Positions 1-9,700 of a stretch of DNA of 64,000 bases are shown here, one piece after another. Numbering within the stretch: position 1 is the stretch's first letter; every line of letters begins with the position of its first letter. A program made the translations under genes and the position numbers. Source of the DNA: Amycolatopsis tolypomycina (GTDB lineage: Bacteria; Actinomycetota; Actinomycetes; Mycobacteriales; Pseudonocardiaceae); the NCBI RefSeq assembly GCF_900105945.1, contig NZ_FNSO01000004.1, forward strand, positions 3,906,001-3,970,000, given 5' to 3'. Below the pieces are notes generated by a model. It was not told where the DNA came from, made no database searches, and was given only the letters and a program-made list of their open reading frames with translations.

Positions 1-1
1 C

Positions 2-232
2 TGGGTCGGCGCCGTGACCGTCGCCGTGCACCGGCTGCTCGACTGCGCGCCGTTGAGGGCCCGGCTCGTGCAGGACCGCTCGGCCGATTTCGCCCTGATC
101 GTCTCCGACGTGCTCTTCGGCGATGTCATCGTCGGCGGCGACCTCGACGCGGCGGCGTTCGAGCCGGTCGACGCGGTCCTCCCCGACAAGGCCTTCGCCG
201 AACGCGCATGGGTGCACACACCCCAGCTCTGA
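2..232 (+). CDS. C-terminal end of a probable nucleotide-cyclase-like conflict protein (partial)
   Basis: The reading frame is open from the first bases of the window to a TGA at 230-232, so this is the last ~76 residues of a gene that starts upstream. The pattern (RLLDCAPLRARL, then ALIVSDVLFGDVI, then AFEPVDAVLPDK, then AWVHTP) resembles the end of guanylate-cyclase-like domains found beside CHAT and STAND genes in actinobacteria. A GTG at 14 could be read as a start, but it lies inside what looks like a folded domain. It is convergent with the CHAT gene, five bases away. The family assignment rests on a short tail and is tentative. Confidence 0.5.
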   Translation, partial: WVGAVTVAVHRLLDCAPLRARLVQDRSADFALIVSDVLFGDVIVGGDLDAAAFEPVDAVLPDKAFAERAWVHTPQL

Positions 233-237
233 CTTCC

Positions 238-1491
238 TCACTGGCCGTGGTACAGCACCGGGACGTGCCGCCCGTGCAGGCGCTCGTCACCCAGAGCCAT
301 CGCCGCTCGGGCCCTCTTGAACGCGGGCTCGATCGGCAGGCCCGCGACCAGCGCCTGGTAGAACCCGACGCTGAAGTCCGTGGCCGAACGGTCACCGAGC
401 CAGCTGCGCATGCCGATGACGTAGCTGATGTGTTCCGCGAGGGCTTCGGCCAGCCGCGCACTGTGACAGGCGTTGACGATCACGCACTCCACGGTGTCCG
501 AGACTTCCTCGAACAACGCGGCCAGCCCCGGCACCGAAAGCACCTGGCCTTCGCCTCCCGCGGCCTCGGCGAGGAACTGCCCGTCCTCGGTGCCGTGCCC
601 CGAAAGGTGCACGATCCGCGGCGAGAAGTCGAGCAGGGCCTGAGTCAGGTCCCGCACGCGCAGCGCACCGCGTTGGCGGAGCACGAACCGGTCCCGGTGC
701 CGGCCCATCCGCAGCGTGTCCTCCACATCACGCAACTCGGCGTCCCAGCTGATCCGCTCGGTGTCGGTCGGATTGGCCGCCAGGTAGAGGACTTCCACGG
801 TGCCGGGCTGCTGCTGCCCGAGGTGCCCCACCGCGACGGTTCGCCGTACTTTGCGCTCGACCGGGCCACCCGCTCCGTTCGCGCACACCGCCGTCAGGTG
901 GACGGGAACGGCCCGCCCCGTTTCCCTGGCCAGGATGTGGAACTCGAATGATTCCCGCTCCCCGGGCGGGAGATGGCCGAGCGAGACGGCCGTCCCCTTC
1001 GGGTCGACCGAGAACGGTCCCTGCAGGCTGAGCCGCCCCCAGGTGATGGCGGCGGCTCCGGTGTTGACGATCTCGCCCTTGACGGCGTCCCACTCCCCGC
1101 ACGCGACGCGGACGGTCGAGAGTTCGATCTCGAACCTCGGCGGCTCCGCCGGCGGGAGCTCCACGGGCGGCGCCACGTCGAGCACGGCCTGGAAGTCGGT
1201 GATGCGGTGACCGCCGCCGACGTCGTCGCGGAACGAGAAGTTCGCACTGGTCGCCGTCCAGGAGCCCGGGCGCAACGGCCGGACCTTGACCGTCGTCGTC
1301 CACTCGGTGCCCGCGTCGAGCCGGGGCACCGCGAACTCCTTGTTGCCCCGCAGGGCCGGGATCTGCGCCGGCAGCCGCAGCGCGAAGTGGATGTTCGTGC
1401 ACGGCTTCGGCCCGTCGTTGCGCAAGTGCACGACGATGTTCGCGTCCTCACCGGCGTGGAGCCCGCCGGACGTGATTTCGGCGTGGATCAT
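238..1491 (-). CDS. CHAT-domain caspase-like protease with N-terminal Ig-like domains
   Basis: Predicted 417-aa soluble protein. The C-terminal ~200 residues carry the two hallmarks of CHAT (caspase HetF-associated TPR) peptidases: a His in HLSGHG near residue 297 and a Cys in VNACHSA near residue 342, each after a hydrophobic strand. The N-terminal ~200 residues look like two beta-sandwich (CARDB/Ig-like) modules, suited to target binding. The start has a GGGAGG Shine-Dalgarno and overlaps the upstream Zn-ribbon gene by four bases (ATGA), so it is the last gene of a minus-strand operon. CHAT proteases usually act as effectors or processing enzymes in bacterial conflict systems; the target here is unknown. 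Confidence 0.88.
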   Translation of the reverse strand: MIHAEITSGGLHAGEDANIVVHLRNDGPKPCTNIHFALRLPAQIPALRGNKEFAVPRLDAGTEWTTTVKVRPLRPGSWTATSANFSFRDDVGGGHRITDFQAVLDVAPPVELPPAEPPRFEIELSTVRVACGEWDAVKGEIVNTGAAAITWGRLSLQGPFSVDPKGTAVSLGHLPPGERESFEFHILARETGRAVPVHLTAVCANGAGGPVERKVRRTVAVGHLGQQQPGTVEVLYLAANPTDTERISWDAELRDVEDTLRMGRHRDRFVLRQRGALRVRDLTQALLDFSPRIVHLSGHGTEDGQFLAEAAGGEGQVLSVPGLAALFEEVSDTVECVIVNACHSARLAEALAEHISYVIGMRSWLGDRSATDFSVGFYQALVAGLPIEPAFKRARAAMALGDERLHGRHVPVLYHGQ

Positions 1492-1733
1492 CGTGTCCTC
1501 CCGTCCATGAGCGTGGCCCGCGGGTGATGGGCCCGGCGGCAGCTCTCGCAGTGCAGCGCGATCCGGTCGAGCGGGATCAAGCCACCGGTGCCGGTCACCG
1601 CGAAGGCGTCGTCGAGCACGGCCTGCTGGTGCGACCGGCAGAGCGGTTTCCCGCAGTGGTGGCAGACGGCGTCGACCACGACCTTTCCCTCGCCGTCTTC
1701 CTCGGTGTCGCAGTCACTGCACTTCCAGGCCAT
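1488..1733 (-). CDS. Small Zn-ribbon protein
   Basis: An 81-aa protein with cysteine/histidine clusters: CSDC near the N-terminus, CHHCGKPLC near residues 25-33, then CESC with nearby His residues, consistent with two zinc-binding knuckles. The CHHCGKPLCRSH segment is almost the same as CHHCGRPLCREH in the next upstream gene product, so the two share a zinc module. Its Shine-Dalgarno (GGGAGGGG) lies in the end of the upstream gene, whose TGA is just before this ATG, and its own stop overlaps the CHAT start. Tight coupling suggests it works as an adaptor in the same complex. No enzyme motif is visible. Confidence 0.8.
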   Translation of the reverse strand: MAWKCSDCDTEEDGEGKVVVDAVCHHCGKPLCRSHQQAVLDDAFAVTGTGGLIPLDRIALHCESCRRAHHPRATLMDGRTR

Positions 1734-1734
1734 T

Positions 1735-3633
1735 TCACCCCTCCCAGTTCCGGTTGCCGCCGTAGCCTTCGTCCAGTTCGGCGATGTCGCGATCGATGTG
1801 GGCGAGGATTTCCCGGCAGACGTCTTCGGAGATCCGCCGATTCAGCAACGCGTCCTCGAATCTCTCGCGCCGCCGTTTCAGCTCCTGGATTCGCACGTCC
1901 GACGCGCGGTGCCTCGCCCCGACGTGGTGCTCGTCGTGCGACCGGCCCGGTTTGCGCTGCTGCAGGGTCTCCGAGATGATGCCCTGCAAGCCGTACCAGA
2001 CCGACTCGATCTCGTCCTCCATCTCCTTGCTGGCGAAGGCGCCCTTGACGTACAGCCGCACCTTCGTGTTGCCGGCCTCCGCGCGGATATCGCTGCCGTA
2101 GGCTTCCTCGCCCGTCAGCACGAGGTGGAAGTCGACCGGGTAGACCCCGAAGTAGCGGCGTCCGGCGACGTCCCAGGCCCGGTTGACCAGGTCGGCGCGG
2201 CCGCGATCGCGTGGCGGGTTCTCGATGACCCGCTTGACGTAGTACCCGTCCGTGCTCATGGCGTCGGTGAGGGCGATGAGCGTGTCGTGATCCGGGATCA
2301 CGCCGGGGAACTCATGCGCCTCCGGGATCTGCAGGGGGTCGTCCTTGCGCGGATCCGGGACGACCCGGATGTCCTGGTAGCGGACACCGTTCAGGCTCAG
2401 TTCGACGTCCGCGGTGACCTCGGTCTTGACGTCGGTGTACTGACCACCTCGTCGTCGTCCGCCGAGCGGCTCGAACAGGTCCACTCCCTCCAGCCCGGAG
2501 AGCGCCCCGCGGAACGAGACGACCAGCGCCCCCTTGATCACATCGCTCAGCCGGATCTGCTCCTCGAAGTGGACGGCGAAGGTGTGCCGGCGTTTTTTCT
2601 GGTCGAGGGAGATCTGCTTCCACTCGATCAGCCGGCGGCCGCTGTCCGGGTCGACGCGACTGCCGACCGTGGCTCCGTCGACGTGTTCGACGTTTCCCCA
2701 GGCGGCCGGGACGTAGAGCGTCAGCCGCTCGACGCGGTCGGCGTCGAGACCCGACTCCGCCGAGGGCCAGTTGCCGAGCCACTGCAGGTCCAGCTGGAGG
2801 ATGCGCTGGTCCGACTCCGGCATCAGCGCCGGGGTGAGCCACAACGGGATCTCGCTCCGGCCCGGCACCCCCGTGACGCGGTGCCCCAGCCGTACCTGCC
2901 ACTTGGCGCTCACGGGCCCGTCCTGGGAAGCCAGGAAAGGCTGCGTGCCCACCAGGCCGGCCAGCGGGACGACCAGTCCGCCGCCGACCCGGTCGGTGAA
3001 CTCGAGCCCGGCCGGACCGCGGAGGACCAGGAAGCCCGCCGAGAACGGTACATCTTCGCGGCTGCTCAGCCGGAACTTCTTGCAGTACTCCCGCAGCCGG
3101 TCCTGATCCGGGCGGCCGAAGGTCGTTTCGACCTTGATGTGGCCGTCGACCGGTGTCACCGACGTCCGGTAAGTGCCGTCCACGTCGAGGACCAGCTCCC
3201 CACGCAGGACCTCCCGCACTTCGACCGAGTCGATGCTGGGCACGACCGGCAAAGCCGGCCGGGCGAGCAGCGCGGCCCGGTCACGACGGCGATCCCCGTA
3301 CCGGATCAGCCCCGCGGCGCCGGCGCTTCCGAGCACGAGAATCACGCCGGCGAGCGGCAGCAGGAACAACACGAGCAATCCCGCCGCGGCGATGCCGCCG
3401 GCCACGTAGTACATCTGCCGGAGCGACGCCCGAACGACGTGGTCGTGGGTGGCGCAGTGGTGCGGCTGGGTCCTGCGCAGTCCCAATCCTTCGAATTCGC
3501 TCGTGATCGCCGGTCTGCGGACGTGCTCCCGGCACAGGGGTCGCCCGCAGTGGTGGCAGACCGCGGAGATCTTGACGGAACCGCAGCTGTGGCAGCGAAC
3601 GCGAGGGGCGCGTTCGCGGAGTTCATAAGGCAT
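1735..3633 (-). CDS. Zn-ribbon, two-TM membrane protein with large C-terminal domain (unknown family)
   Basis: 632 aa. Order seen: Zn-ribbon-like Cys/His cluster (CHSC, CHHCGRPLC, then HHCATHDH) in residues ~14-65; a hydrophobic hairpin around residues 75-110 that looks like two membrane helices; then a ~500-residue mixed alpha/beta region. The C-terminal half resembles the 518-aa product of the upstream gene, in segments around RLIEWKQISL, the beta-rich stretch after it and the final helical part. The two therefore look like paralogues, one of them fused to a membrane anchor and Zn module. Shine-Dalgarno GAGGAG precedes the ATG. I do not recognise a named family; the context implies a sensor or scaffold for the CHAT protease. 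Confidence 0.8.
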   Translation of the reverse strand: MPYELRERAPRVRCHSCGSVKISAVCHHCGRPLCREHVRRPAITSEFEGLGLRRTQPHHCATHDHVVRASLRQMYYVAGGIAAAGLLVLFLLPLAGVILVLGSAGAAGLIRYGDRRRDRAALLARPALPVVPSIDSVEVREVLRGELVLDVDGTYRTSVTPVDGHIKVETTFGRPDQDRLREYCKKFRLSSREDVPFSAGFLVLRGPAGLEFTDRVGGGLVVPLAGLVGTQPFLASQDGPVSAKWQVRLGHRVTGVPGRSEIPLWLTPALMPESDQRILQLDLQWLGNWPSAESGLDADRVERLTLYVPAAWGNVEHVDGATVGSRVDPDSGRRLIEWKQISLDQKKRRHTFAVHFEEQIRLSDVIKGALVVSFRGALSGLEGVDLFEPLGGRRRGGQYTDVKTEVTADVELSLNGVRYQDIRVVPDPRKDDPLQIPEAHEFPGVIPDHDTLIALTDAMSTDGYYVKRVIENPPRDRGRADLVNRAWDVAGRRYFGVYPVDFHLVLTGEEAYGSDIRAEAGNTKVRLYVKGAFASKEMEDEIESVWYGLQGIISETLQQRKPGRSHDEHHVGARHRASDVRIQELKRRRERFEDALLNRRISEDVCREILAHIDRDIAELDEGYGGNRNWEG

Positions 3634-3663
3634 TCGGTGGCACTCCTCGTCGAGTCCCGGGTT

Positions 3664-5169
3664 TCACCGCAGCGCCCGGATTCGGTCGAACCGGTCGCGG
3701 ATTGCGGCGTGCAGCGCATTCATCTCGCGAGTCACCGCGCGACTTGCCCGCGGCAGCTCGCCGTACATGAACACCTTCAGCTCACCACTGGGCAGCTTGC
3801 TGGTGTACGAGTGGCCGCCGGGCTTGTGGACCGTGCGTTCGGTCTCGTGGTGGCTTCCCTCGACGAAGATCCGCAGGAACATCGTCTCCGGTCCTTCAGT
3901 GCGTTTGGCCGTTCCCTGCCATCGACGTACACCGTCCGGCTCCGACTTGTCAGCGAACTTCACCTGGAAGCCCTGGTCCGCCAATGCGTTCTCGATGTCG
4001 GCGATGCGGGCCTGCTCCGGGATGACCTCGTCGAAATACAGGTGCTGGTGTGGCTTGAGCATTCGCCTCGCGAACGCGTCGGCCAAGATCAGGCGGACAT
4101 TCGAGGTGAGCCGAGTGCTCTCCCGATGGCCGTCCTCGACCCGCCGGCCGGTGCTGTCGAAGAGCCTCGTCTGCATTCCCGAAAGCAGGTAATCCGGAAT
4201 CTCGATCTCGACCGTGCCGTCGAGGCTCGCCTGCCGGTACAGCTCGCCGGGCTGGCTGATCAACACCACCATGGTGTCGCTCAAAAAACACACCTCATCG
4301 TCGCGCCGCTTGTGGTCCTCATCCACCGTCATGGGCACGTCCCGCCACTCGATAGTCCGGCCCACCGGGTTGTAGGTGATGAGCCGCTCGCCACCGTCCG
4401 AGGTGCCGTGCTCGACCTTCAGGACGTTCAGCGACGTGATCGTCGGCCAGAACAGGGAAATGCGTTCGACGACGGGCGACAGCTTGGGGCGGCCCTCCTG
4501 CCAGGGAAGCACGACCTTGACCGTCACCCGAAGCCACAGGTAGGAACGAAAGTTCGGCTGCTGGGACACGTTCGCGAAGTTCGTGAGCTCGTGGGTCGTG
4601 ATCACGCCTCCGAGGGTGTCGGGGTCGAGCAAGTCGATCCCGACCTTCACCGGGTACACCTCGAGCAGGTTCGGATCGGGCCGGTACTCGTGCCAGATCA
4701 CCCCGGTTTGCCGATCCCGGCGCAGCTCGTGGCGGCCGCCCGGCGCATCCGGCCCGACGACCGGTACCTCGATCGGCAGGGCGCCGTAACTGTCGTCCAG
4801 CCCGAGAACCGCTCCCAGGTCGGTGTGCTGGTGCCCGGTGAAGGCCAAATGACCGATCAGCGCCTTCCGAGGGTCCTTTCCACCGGCTTCGAGCGCGGGC
4901 GCGACGTCGGCACACGCTCGGCGGGTGAAGTGGTCGGCCCCGTCGAACGGCACGACGATCTCGATCCGCCCGGTCGGCGCCCCGACGCGGTCGATCGACG
5001 GATTGCGGGAGATCTCTTGTTCGTAGTGGTGGCATTCGGTCACCGTGACGCGCTCCGGATGCGCTCTGGCGAACAGCCGGTCGCCGGGCGCGGGTCCGGT
5101 GCGGCCCGCGGCGAGCACGGTGAACAGAGAGCGGAACTTCTTGCGGAACAGGTCCCGGGGATTCGGCAT
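3664..5169 (-). CDS. Conserved protein of unknown function, paralogue of the 632-aa neighbour
   Basis: About 501 aa from the ATG at 5169, chosen because GAGAG stands ~8 bases upstream; ATG 5205 and GTG 5220 are in-frame alternatives. It has no Zn cluster or membrane helix. It shares with the downstream 632-aa protein a central segment (ITYNPVGRTIEWRDVPM here) and a C-terminal ~130-residue alpha/beta segment that ends in helices. It is first in a four-gene minus-strand operon ending in the CHAT protease, 30 bases before the next gene. Function is not recognisable from motifs; a regulatory or target-recognition part of the CHAT module is an inference from position. Confidence 0.75.
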   Translation of the reverse strand: MPNPRDLFRKKFRSLFTVLAAGRTGPAPGDRLFARAHPERVTVTECHHYEQEISRNPSIDRVGAPTGRIEIVVPFDGADHFTRRACADVAPALEAGGKDPRKALIGHLAFTGHQHTDLGAVLGLDDSYGALPIEVPVVGPDAPGGRHELRRDRQTGVIWHEYRPDPNLLEVYPVKVGIDLLDPDTLGGVITTHELTNFANVSQQPNFRSYLWLRVTVKVVLPWQEGRPKLSPVVERISLFWPTITSLNVLKVEHGTSDGGERLITYNPVGRTIEWRDVPMTVDEDHKRRDDEVCFLSDTMVVLISQPGELYRQASLDGTVEIEIPDYLLSGMQTRLFDSTGRRVEDGHRESTRLTSNVRLILADAFARRMLKPHQHLYFDEVIPEQARIADIENALADQGFQVKFADKSEPDGVRRWQGTAKRTEGPETMFLRIFVEGSHHETERTVHKPGGHSYTSKLPSGELKVFMYGELPRASRAVTREMNALHAAIRDRFDRIRALR

Positions 5170-5251
5170 GTGCACTCTCTCGGACGACTCTTTCGGGCGG
5201 CTCATGCTGACGTGGATCACTCTGTGACAGATCGCGACAGCCGACGCCGTA

Positions 5252-5950
5252 CTAGTACGGGATTCCGCCAGGAAGTTCGCCGAATCGGCGCAGAGCCGGC
5301 AGGTCGACGATCAGCACTCGCCGGTAGCGGCGGCCGAGCACTCCTTCCGACTCGAGCCGGCGGAAGGCCTTCTCGACCGTGCTCAGCCCGGTGCCCGCCA
5401 TCGAGGCGATCTCGGCCTGGGACAACGGGATCCCCAGCTCCCGCTCCGGTCCGGCGGCCGAACCGTGCTGCTGGACGACGTCGAGCAGAACCCGCACCAC
5501 CCGGACGGGAGCCGGGCACACCACGAAATCGATCCCCCGGCGGTCCGCCGACCGGAGCCGCTCGCTGAGCATCCGGGCGACGGCAAGGCTCACTTCGACG
5601 TTGCGGCCGAGGAAATCGGTGAGCTCGGGGCTGTGGATGATCCGGGCCTGTACCGCCGAACAGGTGATCACGTGTGCCGACCGTGGACGGCGCTCCAGGG
5701 TCGCCATCTCACCCAGGAGGTCACCCGGGCCGCGCACCGCGATGACGACGTCACGGCCGCGCTCGGTGCCCACGACGACCTTGACCGATCCCTGCATGAC
5801 CAGCAGCGAATACTGAGCCGGATCACCCTGCCGGATGATGCGCTGCTGCGGCGGATAGCCGACCGGAGTACCCAGAGCCAGCAGGGCGTCGGCGTCCCTG
5901 CCGCGGAGCCGGCCGAGCAAGGAAGAGGGTGGCCAGGAAGGGGCGTTCAC
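5252..5950 (-). CDS. Crp/Fnr family transcriptional regulator
   Basis: 232 aa. The N-terminal cyclic-nucleotide-binding-type beta-barrel is visible (IIRQGDPAQYSLLVMQGSVKVV, then GPGDLLGEMATLERRPRSAHV), followed by a dimerisation helix and a C-terminal winged helix with LSQAEIASMAGTGLSTVEKAFRRLESEGVL. In the barrel the phosphate-binding cassette region reads GEMATLERRPRSA, close to the GE-x6-RSA pattern of true cAMP binders. There is no Cys cluster for an Fe-S centre. GTG start with no Shine-Dalgarno; CACAGT seven bases upstream suggests a leaderless transcript. It is paralogous to the next gene (6012-6695) and lies between the two halves of the CHAT island. Confidence 0.9.
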   Translation of the reverse strand: MNAPSWPPSSLLGRLRGRDADALLALGTPVGYPPQQRIIRQGDPAQYSLLVMQGSVKVVVGTERGRDVVIAVRGPGDLLGEMATLERRPRSAHVITCSAVQARIIHSPELTDFLGRNVEVSLAVARMLSERLRSADRRGIDFVVCPAPVRVVRVLLDVVQQHGSAAGPERELGIPLSQAEIASMAGTGLSTVEKAFRRLESEGVLGRRYRRVLIVDLPALRRFGELPGGIPY

Positions 5951-6011
5951 GGGTCGGACTGTGCCGTGCCCCGAACCTGGGAACCCCGTGCAAGAACGGG
6001 ATTCCCCCGGC

Positions 6012-6695
6012 TCAGTCAGGCAGGCCCGCCAGTCGCTGCAGGCGGGGCAGGTCGAGAATTGTCATCTTCCGGTAGCCCGTCTCCAGCACGGACTTGCGGC
6101 GCAGTTCGGTCAGCGACTTGTGCACCGTCGGCTCGGCCGCACCGATCAAGGCCGCCAGTTCCGGCTGCGACAACGGGAATCCGATCTCCCAGCCGCGGGA
6201 CGTGCGAGTGCCGTGGGAGCGCACGAGAGTGGCCAGGACGCGAGCCACCCGGACCGGGGCGTCGTACCCGCTGAAGTCGATCCGCCGGTCGGTCGCCCAC
6301 CGCAGCTTCGCCGCCACCGATCGGCTCACGGCGACCCCGGCGTCCGGGTGGTCCCTCAGGAACGCCTGGAAGACCGCTTGTGTCATCACCCGGGTGTTGA
6401 CGAGGCCGACGGCCGTGACGGTCGCCGAGCGCGGTTTGTCGTCCAATCCAGCCAGTTCGCCGATCAGCTCGCCGGGTAACCGGACGGCCAGCAAGGCGCG
6501 GCCACCGTCGACCGTGGTCGCGGTGACCTTCACACAACCGGAAAGGAGCAGGATCACGTGGGTCGTCAGCTCACCTTCGAGCATCAGCACCTCGCCGGGC
6601 CGGAACCGGCGTTCGACGCCGACGCCCAGCAGCGCGTGCACCGTGGAAGCGGGTAGCGCGGCGAACAAACCCGGACCGGCTGAAGTAGTGCTCAC
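6012..6695 (-). CDS. Crp/Fnr family transcriptional regulator (second copy)
   Basis: 227 aa from the GTG at 6695, which has GGGAGG about eight bases upstream; a GTG at 6704 overlaps that motif and is less likely. It has a cNMP-binding-type barrel (VLMLEGELTTHVILLLSGCVKV, PGELIGELAGLDDKPRSATV) and a winged helix with LSQPELAALIGAAEPTVHKSLTELRRKSVL. It shares layout with the 5252-5950 product but clearly diverged, so this is an old duplication, not a recent copy. The phosphate-binding region keeps GE and RSA. It stands alone between its paralogue and the 1449-aa NTPase gene. Cyclic-nucleotide response is a family-based inference. Confidence 0.9.
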   Translation of the reverse strand: MSTTSAGPGLFAALPASTVHALLGVGVERRFRPGEVLMLEGELTTHVILLLSGCVKVTATTVDGGRALLAVRLPGELIGELAGLDDKPRSATVTAVGLVNTRVMTQAVFQAFLRDHPDAGVAVSRSVAAKLRWATDRRIDFSGYDAPVRVARVLATLVRSHGTRTSRGWEIGFPLSQPELAALIGAAEPTVHKSLTELRRKSVLETGYRKMTILDLPRLQRLAGLPD

Positions 6696-6771
6696 CGCCG
6701 TCACCTCCCCGCCCCTACCCCAGCAGGCCGGGCGGCCCGGCCACCAGCGCTCCTACCCGTTCGGCGTAGCG

Positions 6772-9700
6772 TCAGTCCGGGAGCAGCGCACCGTGCCGGG
6801 CCTCCATCTCGAGCAGCAATTCCCGGGTGAGCGAGCGCGGGCCGGGTGGGAGCGCCGCGTCCGTCAGACGTGCTTTGAGCCACGACGCGATCGCACCGGG
6901 CTCGCACAGGCTCGCCGGCGTGGCGGGGCCGGGCACCCACTTGCGCAGTGTTCGCCTCGCCGCGGTATCCAGCCGCCCGCCGTCCCCCGCCGCTGCCTCG
7001 ACCACCGGGATCCAGTCGCCGAGGTACCCCAGGGCGATCGCCTTCCCCTCCGCGACGCTGGGGTGCTGACCGGTGCAGTCCAGACCTCTCAAGAGCCGGA
7101 GTGCCGTGTCGGCTTCCCCGCTTCGGAGGGCCAGCTGCCCGTAGGCCGGCAAGACCTCCGCCAGGGGCGCGAGTTCGAGCCGGCCATACCGGCCCGAGGC
7201 GATCGTCGAGGCCGTCGCGCCCGGATCGTTGGCGGAGATCAGTTCGGCGATCTGCGGCAGCCCCTCCGCGAGCCCGGCCGCGCACAACGCCAAGGCCCGC
7301 ACGACCGGTTCGTCACTCCGATCGGCCAGCAGGAAACGGCGAGCGGCCTCGCCGAGCGGCACCGGGTCACCCGACGCCCCGTCCAGGGCCGTACACAAGA
7401 CGGCCAGTTCGGCCACGGCATCGGCCACCCCCTCGGCCAGCAGGACGTCCAGTTCCGCGGGGTCGGGCCGGGTGTACGCGAGCATCGTCGTCCACGGCCA
7501 GTGCAGGCGTGCGGGGACGGCGCGCTCCCGCAGCCGGCGCGCGGCGTTCCGGCTGATCCGGAACCCCCGAGCCGGATCGGCCTGGGCCACCGCGTGGGCC
7601 AGGGCCGCCAAGCCTTCGATCCGTTCTCCCGAGTCCTCCTCGGCGAGCTTTGCCACCAGCCCGGCGGCGTGCTCCACCGTCGCCGCCGATTTGACGGCTG
7701 CCGCCGCAATGAGCAGGACCGAGTTCGGCGAACCGGCGTCGGCGGCAAGTACCAGATCGTCCCGCAGCCGGGGGTGCTCCGCGATGATCCGGTAGGCCAG
7801 GGCATTGGCGTCGCCGACGTCCAGGTCCGCCAGACGCCGCAGGGCGCCCAGGTCGACCGGGTCGTCGAGCTCGCCTTTGAGCCGAACGGCCACCTCGTGC
7901 CGGATGCCGTAGGAGTACAGCCGCGGCAGCCAGTGCGCCGGGTCGTCCAGCCGCCGCAGCTGTTCGACCCGCTCCGCCTGTGCCGCCCGGATCTCCTCGT
8001 CCCGCCACAGCGTGGGCAGCAGCCGCTCGATCTCGGCCAAACGCGCCGCGACGAGCCGCGGCCGCTCGGTGCGCAGCGCGCCGGGCAGCACCACCTTCAA
8101 CGCGGACAGCTTTTCGTCGGCCGTTTGGGCGACGCCGTGGTCGGCCGCGGTGATCAGCTGGGCCAAGAGCAGCTCGAGGCCGCGTACGCTCCAGGCAGTG
8201 GTGACACGCATGACTTCACGCTGCACCTCAGGCGGACGTCCCACGTCGAGGAGCTCGGCGAGCAGGTCACGCAGCCAGCCCGGCGGCACCGTGACGTCTC
8301 GGGGCTCCGACGGCTGGGGAATCAGGGCACTCAGCGCCGGTCTCAAGAGTGAAGGTGGCATCGACTCCTCGGTCAACCGTCGTCTGAGCTGCCGCAGCGC
8401 CTCAGGCGTTCCCACGACCTTGAGAGCCTCGACCGCGGTGAGCGCGGCGAACTGTCCCTGCTGCGGATCGCCGAGGATCGCCGACTGGGCGGCGATGAAT
8501 TCCGAGCAGCACGGCAATGACGGCCGCAGGCGCACAAGCCTCGCGGCGAATCCGGGATCGGCGGTGGCCACCGTCCGGACGACAGTGGCCACGACACCGT
8601 CCGGCACCTCGGGCAGCCGGGCTGCCAGCAAGGTGACCGGCCGCCAGGCGAATCGCCGCGCGCGCTCGCACACCTGCTCCTCCGACGCGAGTGTGAGGGC
8701 CATCGCGGCGAAGAAGTCCCGTTCGATCCCGTGGTTGAAGAGCACCTTCCCGCCTTCCCGGCGGAGGATGCCGCGCGCGAGGAACTCCTCGAGCGGCACC
8801 GGCGGGGGCGTGGGGCCGCCGGAATCGACGCTCACCTCCGCGGCCTCGGCGAGGCCGGTGGGATCGATGTCGCCCAGCCGGGCCACGAAGTACTCGTGGT
8901 AGACCTCGGCCAGGGGAATCGTCCGACGCCGCCGGCGGACAACATCCACATACATCGCCAGCATGCCCGGGGTGGCGCCCCCGAGGGCGTCGAGCTCGCG
9001 ATGGAGATCCGGGAAATCCGTTTCCGGGATCGGGGCGCGCGTCCGGCCCCCGGCGATGAATCGCAGGGCACAGTGCGGGTTCCACGGATCGATCTGCCTC
9101 GTCGGCAGCCCGGCGCGTTCCGCCTGGTCCCGATTCCGGGAGGCCACGACCACAGCGACGCGCGGGAACCGCTCGTGCAAGGCCGCGACGTACCGGAACA
9201 GCCGCCCACGGTCGGCGAACGGGACGTCGTCGACGCCGTCCACGAGCAGCCGGACCGCACCGAGGACGAGGGCCTCTCGCGGCAGTCCCACGCCTTCTGT
9301 TCCGTCGGCGAGCAGCCGGCCGGCGTCGAGCAACCGCGGCATCTTCCGTCCGGCCGCCCCGGCGGGGCGGACGATGTCCATCGCGGCCCGGTACGCGAGC
9401 TCGCGGAGAATACGGGTCTTCCCGCTTCCGGCGCCCCCGACGAGGACGAGCGGCTTTGTCCGGTCTTCCGGGACAGTGGCCAGGAAGTCGTCGTGCTCCC
9501 GGGAAAGCTCGATGACCAGTTCGCGAGCCTCGGCCACGAAGTGCCTGGCCACGTACCGATCACTCAGCTCGTGCAGGTTCAGCTCCAGCGGCGGCCGGCC
9601 CACACGGTCGACGGCCGCAACCAGCCTGGCGACGACGTCGACGGCTTCGGCATCAGACGGGTCGGCGAAGCCGGCCAGGCACTCCAGCACCTCGCCCGGC

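Noticed and set aside
1588..5568. Plus-strand open frame of 1326 codons
   Set aside because: It is the antisense shadow of three real minus-strand genes; composition is Arg/Asp/Val-rich without any domain, a usual artefact of GC-rich codon bias.
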